From JBEVOS01 sp964563395 (GTDB lineage: Bacteria > Pseudomonadota > Alphaproteobacteria > Caulobacterales > Aquidulcibacteraceae), in the NCBI GenBank assembly GCA_964563395.1, contig CAZLWK010000012.1:1-64000 (forward strand): DNA of 64,000 bases, given 5' to 3'. The translations under genes were made by a program, and so were the position numbers. The notes beneath the pieces are model-generated. The model was not told the DNA's origin and made no database searches. It saw only the letters and a program-made list of their open reading frames with translations. This document shows, one piece after another, positions 15,652 to 24,543 of the stretch (the stretch's first letter is position 1; every line of letters begins with the position of its first letter).

Positions 15652-17772
15652 TTAATTCTGCGCGGCGCGTTCGGCCAAGTAGAGCGCTTGCGCTTCGCTG
15701 GCGACATAGGCCCGCACCGCTTCCGCGCCGCGCGCATCGAGCCATTGGCTGAAATCGGGCATGCCGCGTTCCGCCAGATCGCCATGCACCGCGCCGCGCC
15801 AGGCCGCTTCGTCCGCCAACAGCGCAGAGCGGCGCAGATCCGGCAGCACGCCGCCGGAGACGGCGCCCGAGCCATGGCAAACCGAGCAGAATTGGCCGAA
15901 ATGCGCTTCGCCCGCGGACATTGTCGCGGCGGTGGCGCGGATGCGCGGCGGCTGCGGCGTCTCCAGACGCGCGATGTCGAGCGGCGGCAGCGACCCCGTG
16001 GCGCCCAGCTTGAACACGTTCACGCGGCCGGGAAGATTATGGCCTTCGCGCGGCGCGGCGAAACCCGCGGCCAGGAAGAACGCCCCGCCATAGGAAGCGA
16101 GCGTGGCGACATATTGCTCGCCGTCGACCTCATAGGTCATGGGCCCGGCGAGGGTGGCGGCTTGATTGTCGAACTCCCAGAGTTTTTCACCCGTGGCCGC
16201 GTTGTAAGCGGTGATCTTGCCATCGGCGGTGCCTTGGAAAACGAGATCGCCCGCCGTGGCAAGCGTGCCGCCATTCCATGCGCCCGCATGCTGCACGCGC
16301 CACGCTTCGCGCTGATTGACCGGATCCCAGGCCAGCAAATAGCCCTGCACGGAATTGCGCACCGCCCTGCGGGCGCCCTCATCGCGCGGCAATTGCGCGT
16401 GCGTGGTGCCGGTGTTCCAGCGGCCTGGACGATACACGAAGGCGGAATCGGTGGTGTAATCGAGCGCCAATTCCTGCGCCGGAATATAGACGAGCCCGGT
16501 TTCGGGGCTCATCGCCATCGGATGCCAATTGTGCGCGCCATAGGCCGAGGGCGCCACGACCGCCGTGCCCGAATGGAAACGCGCGCCATCATTCTCGATG
16601 GGTCGGCCCGTGTCGGGATCGACGCCGCGCGCCCACGTCATCGGCGCGAAGGCCTGCGCCGAGATCAGGCTGCAATCGCTGCGGTCGAGCACGTAGAAGA
16701 AGCCGTTCTTCGGCGCCTGCATGGCCACGCGCCGCTCCTGCCCGCCGATCTCCAGCGTGGCGAGCATGATTTGCTGTGTGGCGGTGTAATCCCAGGTGTC
16801 GCCCGGCGTGGTTTGATAATGGCATTTGTATTCGCCGGTGTCGGGATCGAGCGCGACGATCGAGGACAAGAAGAGATTGTCGTTATTGGTCACGTTCGGG
16901 CCCGACGGGGACCGCGTTTGATGGTTCCAGGGCGAGCCATTGCCCGTGCCGATCCAAAGCGTGTCGAGTTCGGGATCGTAGACGATGGAATCCCACACCG
17001 TGCCGCCGCCGCCGCTTTGCAGCCACGCGCCCGCTTCGCGATTCCAGGTGGCGAGCGCGGTGTCGCGCACGCCGTCGGAGGCAGCCCCGTCCGCCTCGCG
17101 CGGATTGGGCGTGGTGAAGAAGCGCCATTTCAGCGTGCCGTCGTCCACGTCATAGGCGCTGACATAGCCGCGCACGCCATATTCGGCGCCGCCATTGCCG
17201 ATGAACACAAGGCCGCGCGCGACACGCGGCGCGCCGGTGATGGTGTAGGGCTCGTCCTGATCGACGGTGACGACGTCCCAGAGCTTCTCACCGGTGCGGG
17301 CGTTGAGCGCGATCAGGCGCCCGTCGAGCGTGGCGGTGATGATCTTGCCTTCCCAAAGCGCCACGCCGCGATTGGCGACGTCGCAGCAGGCATATTGGCC
17401 CCGCGAGCGCGGCACTTCGGGATCGAACACCCAAAGCTCGGCGCCGGTCTTGGCGTCGAGCGCATAGACGATGCTCCAGGCCGAGGTGACGTACATCACG
17501 CCGTCGACGACGATGGGCGTGGCTTCCGCCACGCGGTTTTCGCGCAGCTCATACGTCCAGGCGAGGCCAAGCTGACCGACATTGCCGGCATTGATGCGCT
17601 GGAGCGGCGAGAAGCGCTGTTCGGAATAGGTGCGCCCATGGCTAAGCCAATTGCCGGCTTCGGAATCGGCGTTGACGATGCGCGCCTCGTTGACCGTATC
17701 GAGACCGCCCTGGCTGCACGCCGCCAACGCGCATGCCGTCGCCGCGGCGAAAAGCGCCTTCAAGCCCCGCAT
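15652..17772 (-). CDS. PQQ-dependent quinohemoprotein alcohol dehydrogenase
   Basis: 706-aa periplasmic dehydrogenase with PQQ and one c-type heme. Signal region with lipobox-like LAAC at Cys19; eight-bladed propeller with W-type repeats (for example GEKLWEF, GAELWVF); the vicinal disulfide Cys129-Cys130 below PQQ; catalytic Asp at about 327 in GDTWDYTATQ; and a C-terminal cytochrome c domain with CSVCHG at about 628-633 and a likely Met670 axial ligand. Residue 329, two after the catalytic Asp, is Thr, whereas lanthanide enzymes have Asp there, so calcium is expected. It probably oxidises primary alcohols or aldehydes; the exact substrate is not readable. Confidence 0.93.
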   Translation of the reverse strand: MRGLKALFAAATACALAACSQGGLDTVNEARIVNADSEAGNWLSHGRTYSEQRFSPLQRINAGNVGQLGLAWTYELRENRVAEATPIVVDGVMYVTSAWSIVYALDAKTGAELWVFDPEVPRSRGQYACCDVANRGVALWEGKIITATLDGRLIALNARTGEKLWDVVTVDQDEPYTITGAPRVARGLVFIGNGGAEYGVRGYVSAYDVDDGTLKWRFFTTPNPREADGAASDGVRDTALATWNREAGAWLQSGGGGTVWDSIVYDPELDTLWIGTGNGSPWNHQTRSPSGPNVTNNDNLFLSSIVALDPDTGEYKCHYQTTPGDTWDYTATQQIMLATLEIGGQERRVAMQAPKNGFFYVLDRSDCSLISAQAFAPMTWARGVDPDTGRPIENDGARFHSGTAVVAPSAYGAHNWHPMAMSPETGLVYIPAQELALDYTTDSAFVYRPGRWNTGTTHAQLPRDEGARRAVRNSVQGYLLAWDPVNQREAWRVQHAGAWNGGTLATAGDLVFQGTADGKITAYNAATGEKLWEFDNQAATLAGPMTYEVDGEQYVATLASYGGAFFLAAGFAAPREGHNLPGRVNVFKLGATGSLPPLDIARLETPQPPRIRATAATMSAGEAHFGQFCSVCHGSGAVSGGVLPDLRRSALLADEAAWRGAVHGDLAERGMPDFSQWLDARGAEAVRAYVASEAQALYLAERAAQN

Positions 17773-18144
17773 CGTTCCGCTCCCGTTTATCGTTCTGCTT
17801 TAAGCCACAATAACGCGCATGCGCCGTTGTGGAAGGGCGCCGTAGCGTGCGGTCGCGACGCCCCAAAAGCACTACGGCCGCAACGGGGGCTTCCCGGTGC
17901 GGCCGCATGCGTGTTTCGCCTTATTCTTTTTATTTTCTGGGCGTCTCCTCCCCGAAACGCGCGCCCGGCTGCGTCATTTGCGCTCACCAGACTTGAACAA
18001 ACAATCGTGTCGAACTTGCGAAGTCAAGCGGCGACTTGCGCATTTTTCGCCCTCAATGCCCCAAAATTTCGCAATCGGCCGGCGCGTGCGCTTTCAGGAC
18101 ACGCTCGGCGCGACAAGATATTGCAGCGCAGCAGAATTTATGAG
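17773..18144. other. 372-bp intergenic region between hisG and the PQQ dehydrogenase
   Basis: No plausible gene. It would contain the promoter of the leftward dehydrogenase-receptor operon. A strong GC hairpin lies at 17876-17904 (arms GGCCGCA/TGCGGCC with inner CGGG/CCCG pairing), followed on the plus strand by a T-rich stretch; it could be a terminator remnant or a 5' leader structure of the dehydrogenase mRNA. I could not pick a confident -35/-10 pair. Confidence 0.4.
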
Positions 18145-19110
18145 TCAGGCGTCACGCATTGCGCGGAACGCGGCCTGCAGCGGATTGGGCCGCTCAAAGA
18201 CGAAATCTGCCTGAAAGACGCCGATCGAGCCGCCGATCAATTCCTGCAACGCCGCGCAGACCGCAAAGACGTTCTCTTTCGGGCAATAGAGCTCCAGGAC
18301 GGCGCCCTCCGCCGAACCAGCCAATTTGCACCCGAGCGCCGAGGCGCGCTCGATCATCGCCTCTACGCTGAGCGCGCCGGGCGCCACGCGCAGAAGCCGA
18401 AGATTTTTCGCCCGCGCGCGCGCCGCGATCACGTCCAGCACTTGGCCGAAGGCGCGATCGGCCGCGTCCGACCAGGGCGCGCGCCGGCTGGCGGCCAGAT
18501 TGGCCTGGCTGCGCAGAATCACCCCGTCCCGCAGCGGGCGCAGATGATTGGCCGCGAGGGTGGCGCCGGTGGTGGTGATGTCGATGATCGCTTCCGCCGC
18601 GCCGGCGGCGGGCGCGCCCTCGGTGGCGCCGGCGCTTTCCACGAGCCGATAATCGGTGACGCCGCGCGCATCGAGGAAGCGGTGGCCGAGTTCGAGATAT
18701 TTGGTGGCGATCCGCAGACGCGATCCGGTGCGGGCGCGCCAGCGGCGGGCCGCGTCCGCCAGATCCTCCACCGTCTCCACGTCGAGCCAGCTTCGCGGCG
18801 TCGCCACGACCAGATCGGCGTGGCCGAAGCCCAGCGGCTTCAGAAGGATGGAATGATCGAGCGCGGGATCGGCTTCGCGCAGGCCGTCCTCGCCGACGAA
18901 GCCGGCGTGGACCTCGCCCGCGCGCAGGGCCCTGGCGATCTCGCCCGCCGAGATGAGGCGCACGGAAACGCCCTCGATCCCCCTCAGCCGGGCCGCATAG
19001 CCGCGCGTTCCGCCCTCTTGCACGAGCGAGAGGCCGCAATCGGCCAGATAGGCGGCGGCCTGTTCCTGGAGGCGCCCCTTGGAGGGAATGGCGAAGACGA
19101 GCCCGTTCAT
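18145..19110 (-). CDS. hisG: ATP phosphoribosyltransferase catalytic subunit HisG
   Basis: 321-aa HisG, first step of histidine synthesis (ATP + PRPP). Starts LVFAIPSKGRLQE, as in HisG, and has the PRPP-binding segment IIDITTTGATLAANHL. The protein is longer than a catalytic-only short HisG of about 210 residues; a C-terminal extension (about residues 215-321) is present, yet hisZ lies directly upstream. Its ATG overlaps the hisZ stop by four bases. Third gene of hisS-hisZ-hisG. Confidence 0.95.
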   Translation of the reverse strand: MNGLVFAIPSKGRLQEQAAAYLADCGLSLVQEGGTRGYAARLRGIEGVSVRLISAGEIARALRAGEVHAGFVGEDGLREADPALDHSILLKPLGFGHADLVVATPRSWLDVETVEDLADAARRWRARTGSRLRIATKYLELGHRFLDARGVTDYRLVESAGATEGAPAAGAAEAIIDITTTGATLAANHLRPLRDGVILRSQANLAASRRAPWSDAADRAFGQVLDVIAARARAKNLRLLRVAPGALSVEAMIERASALGCKLAGSAEGAVLELYCPKENVFAVCAALQELIGGSIGVFQADFVFERPNPLQAAFRAMRDA

Positions 19111-20225
19111 GACGCGCCGCCAAAGCGGGTGGGCGTCAGGGCGAAGCCGGCCGCCCGCAACGCGGCGGGCGCGGCGCGGCCGGCGGGCCAGAGCCGGCGC
19201 GCCAAGCCATCATAGCGGCCTCCGCCGCCCAAGGCGGCGATTGCGCCGCCGGGCGGTTCGAGTTCGAAGACGAAGCCGTCATAATAGGCGACGGCGCGGC
19301 CGAGGCCGGGCGCGAACAGCGTTTCGGCCGGCAGCTTGATACGCCGCGCCAGCGCCGCCATCCGGGCCTCGGCGGCGTCCAGGGCGGCGGCGGCGCGCGC
19401 GGGATGGGCGAGCGCGGGCGCCTTGGCCAGCGCCGCCGCAATCGTCAGGCCATCGGGCGCACGCGTTTCGACCAATTTCTGCAACAGGGCGCGCTGGGCC
19501 GCGCTGGGCGGAGCGGCTTCGGCGAGGGAGCCGCGATCGCGCAGGCGCTCCACGATTTCGCTCATGGGGCGCTCACCCACGGCGACAATGTCGGCCAGCG
19601 CGAACACGTCCTCCAGAACCGCTTCGGCTTCGTCCACCGGCAGGCGCGCGAGATGGGCGGCCAGGCGCGCGCCGCCGTCGGCCTGCGCCGCGGCGCCGGG
19701 CGCGAACAAGGCGGCGAGCCCTTCGCGCCGCTCCAAGGCGTGCAGCACGCGCGCGCGCCAACTCTCAGCGAGCCCGCACGCATCCACGAACGCCGCGCGC
19801 AGCGCCACATCGCCCAGCACAAGGCGCGGTTCGACGCCCGCTGCGCGCGCCGCCTCCACCGCCACGGCGATGATTTCGGCGTCCGCCTCCGGGCTTGGCG
19901 GATCGGCGCCCAGCCATTCGACGCCGATCTGCGAAAACTCGATATCGACGCGCCCGCCCGATTGGCGGCGAAACACCTTGCCCTCATAGGCGACGCGCGC
20001 CGGCGTTTGGTCCGCGGCGAAAGCGGCGCGCACGGCCGGGACGGTCATGTCCGGACGCAGGCAGCGTTCGTCGGCGCCGTCCTGATCGGCCACCAGGAAC
20101 GCGCGCCGGCGCAGCGCCTCGCCCGCCAGCTCCAAATAGAGCGCGGCCGGCTGCAGCACGGGCGGATCGACCCAGACGGGCTTCAGCGCCTCGATGGCGG
20201 CGCGAATGGCGTCGCGCGCGCTCAT
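19107..20225 (-). CDS. hisZ: ATP phosphoribosyltransferase regulatory subunit HisZ
   Basis: 372-aa HisRS-like paralogue that acts as the regulatory subunit of HisG. It retains class II synthetase-type motifs (LRPDMTVPAVRA, YEGKVFRRQ, and GGGGRYDGLARRL) but lacks a C-terminal anticodon-binding domain, which separates it from true HisRS. It is joined to hisS and hisG by four-base ATGA overlaps on both sides. The presence of HisZ beside a HisG with an extra C-terminal part is worth structural comparison. Confidence 0.92.
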   Translation of the reverse strand: MSARDAIRAAIEALKPVWVDPPVLQPAALYLELAGEALRRRAFLVADQDGADERCLRPDMTVPAVRAAFAADQTPARVAYEGKVFRRQSGGRVDIEFSQIGVEWLGADPPSPEADAEIIAVAVEAARAAGVEPRLVLGDVALRAAFVDACGLAESWRARVLHALERREGLAALFAPGAAAQADGGARLAAHLARLPVDEAEAVLEDVFALADIVAVGERPMSEIVERLRDRGSLAEAAPPSAAQRALLQKLVETRAPDGLTIAAALAKAPALAHPARAAAALDAAEARMAALARRIKLPAETLFAPGLGRAVAYYDGFVFELEPPGGAIAALGGGGRYDGLARRLWPAGRAAPAALRAAGFALTPTRFGGAS

Positions 20226-21720
20226 GCGCCCTCCAGCATGGCGCGCGCCACGCGCGCGAGATCGCCGCGCGGCGCTTCGATCTGGATGCGCGCCCGCGCC
20301 TCTTTCCAGGCGGCGCGGTCATCGCCGATTTGGGCGGCGAGCTTCGCGCCCAGCTTCAAATTCTTGATCGTGACGACGCCTTTGGCGCGCTCGTCGCCGC
20401 CTTGAANNNNNNNNNNCCTTGAATGATGGCGAGCGGGGCGTTGCGCTTGTCGGCGTATTTGAGCTGCGCCTTCATGCCCGCCCCGCCGAGATAGACCTCG
20501 GCGGCGAGGCCGGCGGCGCGCAATTCGGCCGCCATCGCGAAACATTCGGCGATGGCGTCCTTGTCCATCACCAGGACGACGATCGGCCCATCGGCCGCGC
20601 CCGCCGCGCGCCGCTGCGCCTCAAGCGCCGCCGCGAGGCGCGAGACGCCGATGGAGAAGCCGGTGGCGGGAATGCGCTCGCCGCGAAAGCGCGCGACGAG
20701 ATCGTCATAGCGCCCGCCCCCGCCGACCGAGCCGAAGCGCACGCGCGCGCCGCTTTCATCGACGATGTCGCCGAGCAATTCGGCCTCGAACACGGGGCCG
20801 GTATAATATTCGAGCCCGCGCACGATGGTGGGATCGAAGCGCACGCGCTCCTCCGCCACGCCGAGCGCGGAAAGTACGGCATGGATCTGGCGCAATTCCG
20901 AAAGCGCGGCCGCGCCCGCCTCGGTGTCGGCCACGCGCGCGAGGGCGGCGAAGGTGGCCTCGGCGCTCTCGCCGCCAGCGGAGACGAGATCGAGAATGGC
21001 GCGGGCCTGCGCATCGGTCAGCTCGGCGCCCTTGGTGAAATCGCCGGATTCGTCGCGCCGCCCTCGGCCCAAGAGATCGGAAACGCCCGCGAGCCCGAGC
21101 CGGTCATATTTGTCGATGGCGCGCAGCACGACGAGGCGCTTCGAGAATTCGCCCTCGCCGACGCCGATCTTCGCCAGCACGGCGTCCAGAAGACCGCGCG
21201 TCGATACGTTGAGCCGATAAAAGCCCCGCGCCACGCCCGCCGCCTCCAGCGCCGCGCAGGCCATGGCGATCATTTCGGCGTCCGCCGCCGGCGAGGCCGC
21301 GCCCACGGTGTCGGCGTCGCATTGCCAGAATTCGCGGTAGCGGCCCGGGCCGGGCTTTTCGTTGCGCCAGACCGGGCCCGCCGCCCAGCGGCGATAGGGC
21401 TTCGGCAAAGCGTCAAAATTCTCCGCTACGAAGCGGGCCAGCGGGGCCGTCAAATCATAACGGAGGGCCAGCCATTGCTCGTCGTCGTCGGTGAACGCGA
21501 AGACGCCCTCATTGGGCCGGTCCTGGTCGGGCAGGAACTTGCCCAGGGCGTCGGCGTATTCGAACGCAGACGTATCCAAAGGCTCGAAGCCCCAGGCCTC
21601 ATAAACGCCCGAAACGGCCGCGATCAGCGCCCGCTCGGCGGCCAGGATAGGCCCCCGGCGATCGATCAGACCGCGCGCGCGGCGCGCCTTGGGGCGAAAA
21701 TTGCTTGTCTCGTCGGACAT
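20222..21720 (-). CDS. hisS: Histidine--tRNA ligase HisS (interrupted by a 10-N assembly gap)
   Basis: Class II aminoacyl-tRNA synthetase charging tRNA-His. Motifs: RYDLTAPLARFVAEN, WRNEKPGPGRYREFWQCD and GGGGRYDDLVARF, followed by the anticodon-binding domain (IVVLVMDKDA onward). The frame breaks at the Ns (20407-20416). The 7 bases CCTTGAA flank the run on both sides; merging them restores the continuous reading IIQGGDERAKGVVTIKNL, which is good HisRS sequence, and leads to the stop at 20222. I therefore read it as intact and not a pseudogene. First gene of hisS-hisZ-hisG. Confidence 0.93.
20400..20423. other. Artefactual scaffold gap with 7-bp flanking duplication
   Basis: Ten Ns are flanked on each side by CCTTGAA (20400-20406 and 20417-20423). 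Removing the Ns and one copy (17 bases) restores the hisS frame, so the two contigs probably overlap by 7 bp and nothing is missing. Confidence 0.85.
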
Positions 21721-21732
21721 GAGTGCCAGCCC

Positions 21733-21746
21733 CCAGCCTAGGCTGG
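21733..21746. repeat. 14-bp perfect palindrome between hisS and the AbrB-like gene
   Basis: CCAGCCTAGGCTGG is self-complementary and lies 13 bp upstream of hisS and about 80 bp upstream of the divergent AbrB-like gene. It could be an operator; no protein is assigned. Confidence 0.45.
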
Positions 21747-21825
21747 AGGGGTGAAGAAAGCGCCTAGGGAGGGCGTGGACGTACCGGAACGGGCGCCGCG
21801 CCGCAACATGAAGGGATAATTCCCG

Positions 21826-22005
21826 ATGGAGAAGCGTCAGGAAGCCGAGCCCGCCGTGCGGGAGGATGGCTCGGTGCCGGTGCCCCGACGCGTGGCCGCG
21901 CGGCTGGGGCTCGCCCCGGGCGTGCGGGTGCGGTTCGAGCTCAACGAGCTTGGCGAGGTGGTGCTGCGCCGGGCGGCGGAGACCCCGGGGGCCGCGCTGC
22001 GATAG
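21826..22005 (+). CDS. Small AbrB/SpoVT-like DNA-binding protein
   Basis: 59-aa protein. After a short acidic N-terminus the sequence SVPVPRRVAARLGLAPGVRV followed by RFELNELGEVVLRRA matches the swapped-hairpin AbrB fold (pattern: polar strand, P-R-x-V-A/L helix, L-G-L-x-P-G-x-x-V, strand). An AAGGGA lies about 9 bases before the ATG. No toxin gene of the MazF or PIN type is adjacent, so it is not obviously part of a toxin-antitoxin pair. It could be a solitary transition-state-type regulator of itself or hisS. Downstream is a palindromic repeat. Confidence 0.7.
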   Translation: MEKRQEAEPAVREDGSVPVPRRVAARLGLAPGVRVRFELNELGEVVLRRAAETPGAALR

Positions 22006-22019
22006 GCGGACGGGGACCT

Positions 22020-22136
22020 CTTCCCCCGTTTGCGGGGGAAGTCCCGAGCAAAGCGAGGGGATGGGGGAACCGGCTCATGCCACACCGCCCCCTCCGTCTC
22101 GCTGCGCTCGACACCTCCCCCGCATTGCGGGGGAGG
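22020..22136. repeat. Intergenic palindromic repeat, copy A (two hairpins)
   Basis: Two stem-loops, 22020-22041 (CTTCCCCC/GGGGGAAG arms) and 22114-22136 (CCTCCCCCGC/GCGGGGGAGG arms), bracket a spacer containing AAGCGAGG and CTCGCTGCGCTCG. It sits between the convergent 3' ends of the AbrB-like gene and metK. Related elements occur at 26467-26490 and 39949-40057. Layout resembles REP/BIME elements and may terminate both transcripts. Confidence 0.75.
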
Positions 22137-22147
22137 AAAGGCGGCGC

Positions 22148-23323
22148 CTAGCCCAGCCCCTTCAGCGCGTCGACAAGGTCGGTGCGCTCCCAGGAGAAGC
22201 CGCCCTCGGCGTCGGGCTGGCGGCCGAAATGGCCGTAGGCGGCGGTGCGGGCGTAGATCGGTTTGTTGAGCCCCAGATGCTCGCGGATCGCCCGGGGCGT
22301 GGCCCCGCCGATCATTTCCGGCAGCACGGCTTCGAGCTTGGCCGGATCGACGGTGTCGGCGCCGTGCAGGTCCACATAGAAGGAGAGCGGGCGCGAGACC
22401 CCGATCGCGTAGCCGATCTGGATCGTGCACTTATCGGCAAGGCCCGCGGCGACGACGTTCTTGGCCAGATAGCGGCAGGCATAGGCGGCCGAGCGGTCGA
22501 CCTTGGTGGGGTCCTTGCCCGAGAATGCGCCCCCGCCATGGGGAGCGGCGCCGCCATAGGTGTCGACGATGATCTTGCGCCCGGTGAGGCCGCAATCGCC
22601 GTCCGGGCCGCCGATGACGAAATTGCCGGTCGGGTTGATGTGCCAATCCGTGTCGGCGTCGATGAAGCTCGCGGGCAGCACCTTGCGGATATAGGGCTCG
22701 ACGATGGCGCGAATGTCGCCGGGCGAGAGGCCCTCCTTGTGCTGGGTGGAGAGCACGATGGACGTGGCCCGCACCGGCCGGCCGCTTTCATATTGGAGGG
22801 TGACTTGGCTCTTGGCGTCCGGCTCAAGTCCAGGCTCCTTGCCGGAATGGCGCACGGCGGCCAGCTCGCGCAGGATGTTGTGCGAATATTGCAGCGTCGC
22901 CGGCATCAGTTCGGGCGTTTCATTGGTGGCGTAGCCGAACATGATGCCCTGATCGCCCGCGCCCTCATCCTTGTTGGAGGAGGAATCCACGCCCATGGCG
23001 ATGTCGGCCGATTGGGCGTGCAAATGGCATTCATAATGGGCCGTGGCCCAATGGAAGCCTTTCTGGTGGTAGCCGATGTCCTTGACCGCGGCGCGGACCT
23101 TCTCTTCCAGCCCCTCGATGATGGCGGAGATTTTGTCGTCCTCGGCGCGGACCTCGCCGGCGAGGATGATGCGCTGCGTCGTCACCATCGTTTCGCAGGC
23201 GACGCGCGCGACCGGATCGGCGGCGAGGAACGCATCGACCACGGTGTCGGAGATGCGGTCGGCGACCTTGTCGGGATGGCCCTCGGACACGCTCTCGCTG
23301 GTGAAGATGTAGTTTTCGCGCAT
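22148..23323 (-). CDS. metK: S-adenosylmethionine synthase MetK
   Basis: 391-aa methionine adenosyltransferase (ATP + methionine to SAM). N-terminal FTSESVSEGHPDKVADRISD, the GAGDQGIMFGYA hexapeptide region and the GGGAFSGKD P-loop-like motif are all present, so it should be active. SAM feeds CrtF and the bacteriochlorophyll methyltransferases here as well as general methylation. The 119 bp between it and divergent purU show short hairpins but I could not fit a known SAM riboswitch consensus. Confidence 0.98.
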   Translation of the reverse strand: MRENYIFTSESVSEGHPDKVADRISDTVVDAFLAADPVARVACETMVTTQRIILAGEVRAEDDKISAIIEGLEEKVRAAVKDIGYHQKGFHWATAHYECHLHAQSADIAMGVDSSSNKDEGAGDQGIMFGYATNETPELMPATLQYSHNILRELAAVRHSGKEPGLEPDAKSQVTLQYESGRPVRATSIVLSTQHKEGLSPGDIRAIVEPYIRKVLPASFIDADTDWHINPTGNFVIGGPDGDCGLTGRKIIVDTYGGAAPHGGGAFSGKDPTKVDRSAAYACRYLAKNVVAAGLADKCTIQIGYAIGVSRPLSFYVDLHGADTVDPAKLEAVLPEMIGGATPRAIREHLGLNKPIYARTAAYGHFGRQPDAEGGFSWERTDLVDALKGLG

Positions 23324-23442
23324 CCGCCGGCGCCCCTTGCAGTGCGGCCTAGCCGCTTGAAGGGTGCGCTCTAGCGCAGCTTTTCGCCCGATCCAATGGG
23401 CGCCCTCGCTCGCGCCTGCTTGAAGCGCTATAGCCGCGCGCC

Positions 23443-24336
23443 ATGAGCACCGACGCCGACGACCAGCGCGCCCCAGCGAGCGCCCATCCCGCCTATCTTC
23501 TGACCCTCTCCTGCCCGGACCGAATCGGCATCGTGGCCGACGTGTCGCGCTTCTTCGTGGAATATGGCTGCAACATCCTGGAGAGCGCCCAATACAACGA
23601 TCCGGGCAATGGCATGTTCTTCCTGCGCAACGCGTTTGAATCGACGCGCGGCGTGACGCTGGAGACGCTGCGCCTGGCGTTCGAGGGCGTGGCGCGCAAA
23701 TACGGGATGAATGTCGAATTCCATGACAGCGCGCGAAAGACGCGCACGCTGATCCTGGTGTCGAAATTCGGCCATTGCCTGAACGATCTGCTTTATCGCA
23801 CCCGCATCGGCGCGCTGCCGATCGAGATCGCGGGCGTGATCTCCAACCATCTCGACTTCAAGGATTTCGTCGAGAAATCCTATGGCCTGCCCTATCATCA
23901 TCTGCCGGTGACGAAGGCTGACAAGGCCGCCCAGATGGAGGCGATGGGCGCCATGTTCGAGGAGAGCGGCGCCGAACTTATCGTGCTCGCGCGCTACATG
24001 CAGGTGCTGACGCCGGCTTTGTGCGCGCGCTTCGCGGGGCGCATCATCAACATCCACCATTCGTTTCTGCCGAGCTTCATGGGCGCACGCCCCTATCAGC
24101 GCGCGCACGAGCGCGGCGTGAAGCTGATCGGGGCGACGGCGCATTATGTGACGTCCGACCTCGACGAAGGCCCGATCATCGAACAATCGGTGGAGCGCGT
24201 GCGCCACAATCAAACGACGTCGGATTTCATGGCGGTGGGCCGCGACGTGGAATCTTTGGTGCTTGCGCGCGCGGTGAAATGGCACGCCGAGCGGCGGATT
24301 TTGCTGAACGGGAATAGGACAGTGGTGTTTGGGTAG
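23443..24336 (+). CDS. purU: Formyltetrahydrofolate deformylase PurU
   Basis: 297-aa enzyme hydrolysing 10-formyl-THF to formate and THF. An N-terminal ACT domain (about residues 17-95, LTLSCPDRIGIVADVSRF) precedes a formyltransferase-like domain with the catalytic sequence INIHHSFLPSF and GATAHYVTSDLDEGPIIEQ. The formate can serve purine synthesis, and the enzyme balances one-carbon pools next to metK. Monocistronic; nothing clearly terminator-like follows before the accessory islet. Confidence 0.96.
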   Translation: MSTDADDQRAPASAHPAYLLTLSCPDRIGIVADVSRFFVEYGCNILESAQYNDPGNGMFFLRNAFESTRGVTLETLRLAFEGVARKYGMNVEFHDSARKTRTLILVSKFGHCLNDLLYRTRIGALPIEIAGVISNHLDFKDFVEKSYGLPYHHLPVTKADKAAQMEAMGAMFEESGAELIVLARYMQVLTPALCARFAGRIINIHHSFLPSFMGARPYQRAHERGVKLIGATAHYVTSDLDEGPIIEQSVERVRHNQTTSDFMAVGRDVESLVLARAVKWHAERRILLNGNRTVVFG

Positions 24337-24543
24337 GGGTGACGCTATCGACGCATCGCAGAGCCAAAAGGTGAGAGTCCCCTATTCCCATTCTAGATGC
24401 TTGTTTTCGGCAACTGGTTAGAGAGGTCGACGGTCTGGATACTCTCCTGGAGTGCATCGCTTTTCAGCACGTGATAAGCTGACAACTGCGAGGGTCTTCT
24501 ACGGCCCTGTGAAGGCATGTGGATGCGGTGTGCAGGTAGCCGG

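Noticed and set aside
15415..19215. A 1,266-codon open frame on the plus strand
   Set aside because: It lies antisense to the TonB receptor, PQQ dehydrogenase and hisG, has Arg/Ala/Gly-rich composition typical of high-G+C shadow frames, and no recognisable domain.
23324..23442. SAM riboswitch upstream of metK
   Set aside because: Short GC hairpins exist but the SAM-II/SAM-V core (GATTT, GCTAAA) and SAM/SAH core are absent.
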